DNA of 64,000 nucleotides from NCBI RefSeq assembly GCF_023630175.1, contig NZ_JALLIN010000030.1, forward strand, positions 32,797-96,796, in the 5' to 3' direction. Made by a program: the position numbers and the translations under genes. The notes under the pieces were generated by a model, which did not search any database, was not told where the DNA came from, and saw only the letters and a list, made by a program, of their open reading frames with translations. This DNA is from Streptomyces cellostaticus. GTDB lineage: Bacteria > Actinomycetota > Actinomycetes > Streptomycetales > Streptomycetaceae. Positions 58,380-64,000 of the stretch are shown here, piece by piece (positions within the stretch are counted from its first letter, which is position 1; each line of letters begins with the position of its first letter).

Positions 58380-58543
58380 AAGGGCTGTCCCGTGGTCCCC
58401 GGTGGGTCGGCGTACGGCGTCGGATGCGGTGCGTCGCACGGCGGAGGGTCGTCCTCGTACGGGGCGTGTCCGGGCGGTCCGGCAACGCGGCGAGGTGCCG
58501 TGGCCGTCGTCGTGCGCCCGCCGGGGATCGCGGGACAGCCCTT
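58380..58543 (+). repeat. Dispersed inverted-repeat element, copy C (complete)
   Basis: The 164-base element has terminal inverted repeats: AAGGGCTGTCCCGTGGTCCC at the left, and at the right GGGATCGCGGGACAGCCCTT. Across 22 bases the arms match except at two positions. Copy B aligns with it in inverse orientation, copy A with its left half. There is no ORF of its own, so it is MITE-like or a large REP-type element. A loosely conserved GCCCCGTCGC box follows at about 58565-58574. Confidence 0.85.
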
Positions 58544-58693
58544 GGTGCCGCGTCAGCCGGATTGCGCCCCGTCGCCGCGGCGTCGGCCACGCTCTCGCGC
58601 ATCCTCGCGAGAGCGCCCTGCCCCCTGCCGCCGGTCGCGATAACCTGCGATCCGGCGCCCGCGGCGCGTCGGCGAGGGGCGGGAGTGGCACGG
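58544..58693. other. Noncoding stretch after repeat copy C
   Basis: With copy C this makes about 325 bases without a gene between tetR and the coiled-coil protein gene. A dyad CTCTCGCGCATCCTCGCGAGAG near 58599-58614 (CTCTCGCG pairs with CGCGAGAG) may be a terminator or operator. Nothing else is evident. Confidence 0.45.
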
Positions 58694-59350
58694 ATGCTGT
58701 CGGGATCGGACTGGACCACGCTCGTCGTGGCGCTCGCCGGAGTCGGCGGCACCATGGGCGCGACAGTGCTCGCCCAGCGCGCCCGCCGCGCGGAGTTCGC
58801 CGAACAGAACCGGCGGGCGGCGTTCGAGCGGCTGCAGGACCGGGAGGACCGGGCAGTCCAGACCAAGCGCGAACTCTATGCCGCTCTCAACGCGACTGCC
58901 CGCGCCTATCGCACCGCGGGCAGAGACGCGGTGCTTGCCCTCAGGCGTGGGGAGACCGTGGTCACGGACGCCCTGGACGCCCCACGGCAGGCGTACTACG
59001 ACCAGTACGCGCAGGCCCAGATGGTCCTTGGCGCAACCGCCCTTGCCGTGGCCGGCGAAGTCAACCAGTGCCTGGGCGCGGGCTACCACCTGGTTCGGCA
59101 CCTGCCGCTGGACGCCTCCGGAGCGGGGCTTCTCCCGCGTACGGACGCGCAGCTCATCCAGGCGAAGCGGTGGTTCGCCGGGCCTCTGTCCGATGCGGTT
59201 CATCTGCTCCGGGAGGCGCTGAGGGCCGAACTGGGGGTGCACGGCGCGCCGTCCGTCGAGCGGCTCCAGGCCGAGGCGGTGGTGCTGTCCCGGGCCCGAG
59301 AGGCCCTGCAGCAGGAACGACGGCAGCTCCAGGGGCAACAGGAGGGATGA
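58694..59350 (+). CDS. Membrane-anchored coiled-coil protein of unknown function
   Basis: The 218-residue protein has an N-terminal hydrophobic segment (about 8-28, WTTLVVALAGVGGTMGATVL) and then long charged helices (ARRAEFAEQNRRAAFERLQD; SRAREALQQERRQLQ) that look like coiled coil. I recognise no family. ATG 58694 has GGGAG upstream; GTG 58685 is an in-frame alternative. It is followed by the convergent dehydrogenase gene. Confidence 0.7.
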   Translation: MLSGSDWTTLVVALAGVGGTMGATVLAQRARRAEFAEQNRRAAFERLQDREDRAVQTKRELYAALNATARAYRTAGRDAVLALRRGETVVTDALDAPRQAYYDQYAQAQMVLGATALAVAGEVNQCLGAGYHLVRHLPLDASGAGLLPRTDAQLIQAKRWFAGPLSDAVHLLREALRAELGVHGAPSVERLQAEAVVLSRAREALQQERRQLQGQQEG

Positions 59351-59405
59351 CCGGCTCCGCTTCCGAGCGACCCACCGCGCCCGCGCCACACCGATCCCCC
59401 CGAGG

Positions 59406-60587
59406 TCAGCGGTACCAGCCGAAACGCCCGGCGATCACCGGCAGCCGGTCCGACACCAGCGCGTGGGCGGCGGCACGCGGAGTCGTCCCGTCGGCCCGCG
59501 CGCGGTCCAGCACCGTCCCGGTCAGCGCGCGCATCGAACGGCGGATATGCGCGAACGCCTGCTCGGCGTCCGGGCCGATGTCACCGAACAGCGTCCACCA
59601 CCACCAGGCGTTGGTGGCGGAGTTGACCACCACGTCCGGCAGCACCGTCACCCCGCGCGCGGCCAGCAGCCGCTCCGCCTCCGGCAGGACGGGCATGTTG
59701 GCGGCCTCGGCGATCCAGCGGGCGGTGATCCGTTCCTGCCGGGCGGTGTCGACCGCGTACGACACCGCCGCCGGCACCAGTACCTCCGCGTCCGCCGAGA
59801 GCCAGGCGTCGCCGGGCAGCTCGCGGTCGGCCGGGCGCAGTGCGCAACGGTCGAGCGTGCCGTGGGCGTCCCGCGCCGCGAGCAGCGCCTCCACGTCGAG
59901 GCCGTCCGGGTTGGCGACGGTCCCCCTGACGTCGGCCACCGCCACCACCGTCAGGCCCGCCCGCGCGAGGAAGCGGGCCGTGGCCCCGCCCATCGTGCCC
60001 AGCCCCTGCACGGCGACCCGGGTGCCCCGGTACGGCACCGAGGCCCGGTCCAGGGCGGTCAGCACCGACTCGGCGACCCCGCAGCCGCCCGCCAGCTCGT
60101 CCAGGCCGATGCCGTCCACCCGCACCGCGAAGGCGTCGGCGAGCCGCGCGCGTGCCGCCGGCTCGTCGTCCAGCAGCGGGAAGACGGCCTGGACGGTGGA
60201 GACCAGGCCCGCCTCGGCGGCGGCCCGGTCCACCAGCTCCTGGCTGAGGCCGAGGTCCTCGCCGGTGGTCCAGCAGCTCTCCACGTACGGCCGCATGGCA
60301 CGCAGATAGCGCACGAGCACCCCATGGGCCGCCGGGTCCCGCGGATCGCAGTCGATGCCCCCCTTGGCGCCGCCGAGGGGGACGTACCGGGCCTTGGGGT
60401 CGTAGTGCAGGGCCTCCTTCATGGTCATGCCGCGCGCGAGCCCCGTGACCTCCTCCAGCGTGCAGCCGGCGCGCATGCGCAGGCCGCCGCTGGCCACGCC
60501 CCGCACCAGGCGGTCGACGACAAGGAATCCCTGCCGCCCGGTGACGTGGTCGGTCCACACGAGCGACATGAGGGGGGTGGCGGTCAT
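59406..60587 (-). CDS. Glu/Leu/Phe/Val dehydrogenase
   Basis: The 393-residue NAD-dependent amino-acid dehydrogenase has the dimerisation domain with the conserved lysine region MTMKEALHYDPKARYVPLGG, AKGGID for substrate binding, and the Rossmann part with VAVQGLGTMGGATARFLARAG. The N-terminus (MSLVWTDHVTGRQGFLVVDR) and length fit leucine or valine/phenylalanine dehydrogenase-like enzymes rather than the longer glutamate dehydrogenases. It would reversibly deaminate a branched or aromatic amino acid. ATG 60587 has GGGAG upstream. Confidence 0.88.
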   Translation of the reverse strand: MTATPLMSLVWTDHVTGRQGFLVVDRLVRGVASGGLRMRAGCTLEEVTGLARGMTMKEALHYDPKARYVPLGGAKGGIDCDPRDPAAHGVLVRYLRAMRPYVESCWTTGEDLGLSQELVDRAAAEAGLVSTVQAVFPLLDDEPAARARLADAFAVRVDGIGLDELAGGCGVAESVLTALDRASVPYRGTRVAVQGLGTMGGATARFLARAGLTVVAVADVRGTVANPDGLDVEALLAARDAHGTLDRCALRPADRELPGDAWLSADAEVLVPAAVSYAVDTARQERITARWIAEAANMPVLPEAERLLAARGVTVLPDVVVNSATNAWWWWTLFGDIGPDAEQAFAHIRRSMRALTGTVLDRARADGTTPRAAAHALVSDRLPVIAGRFGWYR

Positions 60588-60768
60588 GATGGCTCCCGGA
60601 GGGCTTTACTGAACGGCGGGTCAGTATCCGCAGCCGTCCGGCCGGTGTCAAAGCGCCGTGCGGGCCGGAGCGGCTGCCCGGTGGAGCGGGACGGAGCGGC
60701 GGGCGCCGCCGCCCTGTCGGATCGGCCGACCATAATGGAGGACCTCAGCGACTTCACTGGAGGTAACC

Positions 60769-61965
60769 GTGACCGGTCCGCGTTCTTGGAGCTCCGGGCT
60801 CAGCGCACTGCGGCCCGAGGCCTTCGGCGCGCAGCCGAGCGGTGAGCGCCTCGCCCGGATCCGCCGTTCCCCCCACTTCAAGGACGGCGTCTTCCAGAAC
60901 CCCGGCGGCACCGCACGGACCCGGCCCTCCGGCTCCACGCTCGACATCGCCAAGGTGTTCCTGGACAAGGACACCCGGCCGCTGCGCTCTCCGGAGGGCA
61001 CCGTCCCCGTGCACGCCACCACGCTGGCCGACCTGGCCAAGCCGCCGGCGACGGGGTTGCGGGTGACCTGGATGGGCCACTCGAGCGTGCTCGTGGAGAT
61101 CGACGGTCACCGCGTGCTGTTCGACCCCGTCTGGGGCGAGCGCTGCTCCCCGCTCCCGTTCGTCGGGCCCAGGCGGCTGCACCCGGTGCCGCTGCCGCTG
61201 GCCGCGCTCGGGCCGGTCGACGTGGTGGTCGTCTCGCACGACCACTACGACCACCTGGACATGCCCACGATCAAGGCGCTGGCCGGTACGGACACCGTGT
61301 TCGCGGTGCCGCTGGGCGTCGGCGCGCATCTGGAGCACTGGGGCGTCCCGGCGGACCGGCTGCGCGAACTCGACTGGCACGAGTCCACCGAGGTCGGCGG
61401 CCTCACCCTGACCGCCACCCCCGCCCGCCACTTCTGCGGCCGCGGTCTGCGCAACACCCAGCACACCCTGTGGGCGTCCTGGGCCGTCGCCGGCGAGGAG
61501 CACCGGGTCTACCACAGCGGTGACACCGGCTACTTCGAGGGCTTCCGGGACATCGGCGCGGCCCACGGCCCGTTCGACCTCACGATGATCCAGATCGGGG
61601 CGTACAGCGAGTTCTGGCCCGACATCCACATGACGCCCGAGGAGGGTCTGCGCGCCCACCTCGACCTGCAGGGCGGCATGCCCCACGGTGTGCTGCTCCC
61701 GATCCACTGGGGCACCTTCAACCTGGCCCCGCACCCCTGGGCGGAGCCCGGCGAGTGGACCAGGGAGGCCGCCGGGGAGGCCCGGCAGGCAGTGGCCCTG
61801 CCCCGGCCGGGCGAGCCGTTCGAAGCCGCCGGGGAGCTGCCCGCCGACGCCTGGTGGCGGTCCGCCTCGGCGCCCGTCGCCCACCTGCGGCGCCGGCCCC
61901 AGGAACCCTCCTCCACCACCGCGGGGTTCAGCCGCGCCGAGGTCGACCTGGCCGGCGAGAAGTGA
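60769..61965 (+). CDS. Metallo-beta-lactamase-fold hydrolase (NAPE-PLD/UlaG-like)
   Basis: The 398-residue protein has the MBL metal motif SHDHYDHLD, preceded by WMGHSSVLVEIDG and followed by TPARHFCGRG, YHSGDTGYF and LLPIHWGTF, which supply the remaining histidine and aspartate ligands. The order and length fit the N-acylphosphatidylethanolamine phospholipase D-like group, so a phospholipid substrate is plausible but unproven. GTG 60769 has the strong Shine-Dalgarno GGAGGTAA. Confidence 0.9.
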   Translation: MTGPRSWSSGLSALRPEAFGAQPSGERLARIRRSPHFKDGVFQNPGGTARTRPSGSTLDIAKVFLDKDTRPLRSPEGTVPVHATTLADLAKPPATGLRVTWMGHSSVLVEIDGHRVLFDPVWGERCSPLPFVGPRRLHPVPLPLAALGPVDVVVVSHDHYDHLDMPTIKALAGTDTVFAVPLGVGAHLEHWGVPADRLRELDWHESTEVGGLTLTATPARHFCGRGLRNTQHTLWASWAVAGEEHRVYHSGDTGYFEGFRDIGAAHGPFDLTMIQIGAYSEFWPDIHMTPEEGLRAHLDLQGGMPHGVLLPIHWGTFNLAPHPWAEPGEWTREAAGEARQAVALPRPGEPFEAAGELPADAWWRSASAPVAHLRRRPQEPSSTTAGFSRAEVDLAGEK

Positions 61966-61972
61966 CACCGGT

Positions 61973-62013
61973 CCGTCCCCGTCATGACGAAACGCCCGAC
62001 ATGACGGGGACGG
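61973..62013 (+). terminator. Terminator of the MBL-fold hydrolase
   Basis: CCGTCCCCGTCATG pairs perfectly with CATGACGGGGACGG around a 13-base loop, seven bases after the stop. Confidence 0.85.
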
Positions 62014-62513
62014 CCCGCGGAACGCCCGCGGACACGGGGCGGTGGCGCGGCTGCGGGCCCTCGGGGGCCGGGCGAGGAGGCGCGCGCCCATCGGGGCCCG
62101 GCGTCCGGCCGAACGGCTCACGCCGAGGTGACCGGAGCCGCCGCGGGTGACGGAAGGTGACGGATCCGCGGCCCCGGCGCCGGCACCCCCGGCTCCTGGA
62201 CCCCCTGGGCGGCCGGCTGCCGGAGCGGGCCCGCGGAGCACCGGAGGGCCGGTGCGCACATCAGTGCGGACCGGCCCTCGCTGCTTGTTTCTGACCGCAT
62301 CCGACCAGGTCGGATCGAGTTCGTTTGGCTCCGCCGCGCAAGGCCGGCGCGGTTATCGGTCTGTCGCACGACGCCTCATACCAGAGCGGGACGCCGCCCG
62401 GGAGACTTTGGCAACTGCCCATCGCGCGTGATGCACGGGCAACTACTGTGAGTGTCCGTCGCACGACGCAGGGCCTGGGGCGACCAGGCCGACGGACCAG
62501 TACGAGGACGCAG
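62014..62513. other. Intergenic region upstream of the CvnA-like kinase
   Basis: About 500 bases hold no convincing gene. A dyad TCCGACC-a-GGTCGGA lies near 62308-62322. The part from about 62280 to 62460 is less G+C-rich than the coding DNA and contains TTGGCAACTGCC and GGGCAACTACTGTGAG, a likely promoter area for the kinase gene, but I cannot place the hexamers with confidence. Confidence 0.45.
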
Positions 62514-64000
62514 ATGTCTCATCTCCGCGCACCGGCCGCCCGTGCCGACCGCCGGGAGGGCGGCCGCCACGGAAGACCGGTCGCCCGACCCGCTCCCGCA
62601 CTGGCCGAGACGCACATACGGCCGCAGCTCATGCGGCTCGCCGTGCTTCCGCCCGTCGCCGTCGCCCTCAGCGCCACCGCGGTCGTGCTGTTCACCATCC
62701 GCTCCACCGGCACACGCCCCGGCCCCACTCTGTGGGCCGTGCTCGCCGGAGCGGTCGCGGTGACCGTCGCAGGCGTGCTGATCGCCGCCGTGGCGGCCGA
62801 CCGCGCCGCCCGCTCGGTCGCCGACCGCGTCGACGCCCTGCGCCGCGGTGCCGTCCGCGGCGAGGCCGAACTGCACGCCCTCGTCGAGGCGTTGCGGCAG
62901 GGAGAGACCCCGGCCCGGCGCGGCTCGCGCCGCCGGCCGCCCGCGGACGCCGACGACTTCGACCTGCTCGCCGCCGACCTGGCCCGGGCGCACGACGGCG
63001 CCGTCACCGCCGTCGTGCAGGCCGCCCAGCTCTCCAGCCAGGCGGGCAGCGAGCAGAAGCTCGAGGTCTTCGTCAACCTCGCCCGCCGGCTCCAGTCCCT
63101 GGTGCACCGGGAGATCTCGATCCTCGACGACCTCGAGAACGAGATCGAGGACCCCGACCTGCTCAAGGGCCTGTTCCACGTCGACCACCTCGCCACCCGG
63201 ATCCGGCGGCACGCCGAGAACCTCGCCGTGCTCGGCGGCGCCGTGTCGCGGCGGCAGTGGAGCAACCCGGTGGACATGACCGAGGTACTGCGCTCGGCCA
63301 TCGCCGAGGTCGAGCAGTACTCGCGGGTCAAACTGGTCCCGCCCATCGACGGCGAACTGCGCGGTCACGCCGTGGCCGACGTCATCCACCTGCTCGCCGA
63401 ACTCGTGGAGAACGCGACGGTGTTCTCCGCCCCGCACACCCAGGTGCTGCTCCGCGCCAACCTCGTCACCTCCGGCCTCGCCGTGGAGGTCGAGGACCGC
63501 GGGCTCGGCATGCCGGTCGGCGAGCAGGACAGGATGAACGCCCTGCTCGCCGACCCCGACCAGGTCAACGTGGCCAGCCTGCTGGCCGACGGCCGCATCG
63601 GCCTCTACGTCGTCTCCCAGCTCGCCCGGCGGCACGGCATCTCGGTACGGCTGCAGAGCAACATCTACGGCGGTGTGCAGGCCGTACTCGTCGTTCCCCA
63701 GGCCCTGCTGGGCACGGCCCCGGGCCTGCCGGGGCCGGGCGGGGCGGCGACGTCCCCGCAGGAGGACCCGGCACCGCTCGGTCCCACGGCGCCGCCGGCC
63801 CAAGTCCCGTACGCCGTAGCGGCACCCGGGCCCGGCGCCGCGGCGGCGGACGCGCCAGGGCCCGCCGCGGCCGGTCCGGGCGGCGGGGAGTCCGCCCCCG
63901 CACCGGCCACCGGCCGGCGGCGGCACGCGCAGCGCGGCCCCGGGCACGGCGCCGACGTGCCCGACGCGGCCCCGCGGCACGGGAGTACGCAACGGCAGCA
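62514..64000 (+). CDS. CvnA-like (conservon) sensor histidine kinase-like protein, 3' end outside window
   Basis: The reading frame stays open from ATG 62514 to the window edge (495 codons). After a basic N-terminus come two hydrophobic segments (about 45-65 and 78-100), then a dimerisation-type helix (LFHVDHLATRIRRHAENLAV) and a GHKL ATPase domain with N-box LLAELVENATVFS and G1 VEDRGLGMP. The final 90 codons seen are a low-complexity Ala/Pro/Gly tail. The domain order matches CvnA proteins of Streptomyces conservons, which recruit small GTPase modules. ATG 62514 has GAGGA upstream. Whether cvnB, cvnC and cvnD follow cannot be seen. Confidence 0.85.
   Translation, partial: MSHLRAPAARADRREGGRHGRPVARPAPALAETHIRPQLMRLAVLPPVAVALSATAVVLFTIRSTGTRPGPTLWAVLAGAVAVTVAGVLIAAVAADRAARSVADRVDALRRGAVRGEAELHALVEALRQGETPARRGSRRRPPADADDFDLLAADLARAHDGAVTAVVQAAQLSSQAGSEQKLEVFVNLARRLQSLVHREISILDDLENEIEDPDLLKGLFHVDHLATRIRRHAENLAVLGGAVSRRQWSNPVDMTEVLRSAIAEVEQYSRVKLVPPIDGELRGHAVADVIHLLAELVENATVFSAPHTQVLLRANLVTSGLAVEVEDRGLGMPVGEQDRMNALLADPDQVNVASLLADGRIGLYVVSQLARRHGISVRLQSNIYGGVQAVLVVPQALLGTAPGLPGPGGAATSPQEDPAPLGPTAPPAQVPYAVAAPGPGAAAADAPGPAAAGPGGGESAPAPATGRRRHAQRGPGHGADVPDAAPRHGSTQRQ

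Overview
The window is high-GC actinomycete DNA, and its gene content points to Streptomyces. It has a WhiB-like (Wbl) regulator, an SsgA-like sporulation protein, a conservon-type sensor kinase, a hopanoid operon, frequent GTG starts and G+C-rich third codon positions. Gene order (wbl, ABC-F, SsgD-like, thiolase/FadB, asparagine permease, idi, polyol-phosphate genes, hopanoid operon, M23 peptidase) matches what I recall of the S. coelicolor region around SCO6715-SCO6775. That synteny is from memory and was not checked. It is ordinary chromosome, with no phage, plasmid, tRNA, rRNA or CRISPR.

Layout: 1-10.2 kb holds single genes: a LacI-type tail, a tandem VOC protein, a WhiB paralogue, an acyl-ACP desaturase with a triple palindromic operator, DDAH, an ABC-F protein behind a long attenuator-like leader, an SsgD-like protein, a secreted beta-propeller, endonuclease V and a saccharopine-dehydrogenase-like reductase. 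10.4-17.5 kb is lipid catabolism (CaiB-type racemase, thiolase, FadB), then a MerR regulator divergent from an amino-acid permease. 17.6-30.2 kb holds a PfkB kinase, two secreted peptidases, a D-amino-acid oxidase, a second ABC-F, Tex, an enoyl-CoA hydratase and an anti-sigma-like ATPase. 30.6-33.5 kb (minus strand) holds type I IPP isomerase, a zinc-type CDF exporter and GalE.

33.7-40.8 kb is a tight plus-strand operon: CDP-alcohol phosphotransferase, LicC-like cytidylyltransferase, sn-glycerol-1-phosphate-dehydrogenase-like enzyme, second CDP-alcohol phosphotransferase, GT2 glycosyltransferase, and a TagG/TagH-type exporter. Together they could make, activate, transfer and export a polyol-phosphate glycan, possibly built on glycerol-1-phosphate of archaeal chirality. 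This is the best candidate here for an undescribed system.

41.1-54.0 kb is the hopanoid operon: hpnC, hpnD, a 46-codon gene, hpnE, polyprenyl synthase, squalene-hopene cyclase, an HpnG-like phosphorylase, hpnH, a badly deleted ispG remnant, dxs and an HpnO-like aminotransferase. An XRE-cupin regulator with its own tandem operator and a 40-residue membrane protein follow. The genes overlap by ATGA, GTGA or TGATG at many junctions. Squalene synthesis, cyclisation and side-chain building are all present, with dxs raising precursor supply; the partner ispG is destroyed here and must be supplied elsewhere.

54-64 kb holds a tyrosine phosphatase, a c-di-AMP (ydaO-type) riboswitch before a LysM/M23 peptidase, an SGNH hydrolase, a TetR regulator, a Leu/Phe/Glu-type dehydrogenase, a metallo-beta-lactamase-fold hydrolase, and the start of a CvnA-like sensor kinase cut by the window edge. 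A ~163-bp dispersed element with terminal inverted repeats occurs at 51, 30232 and 58380, the second copy inverted.
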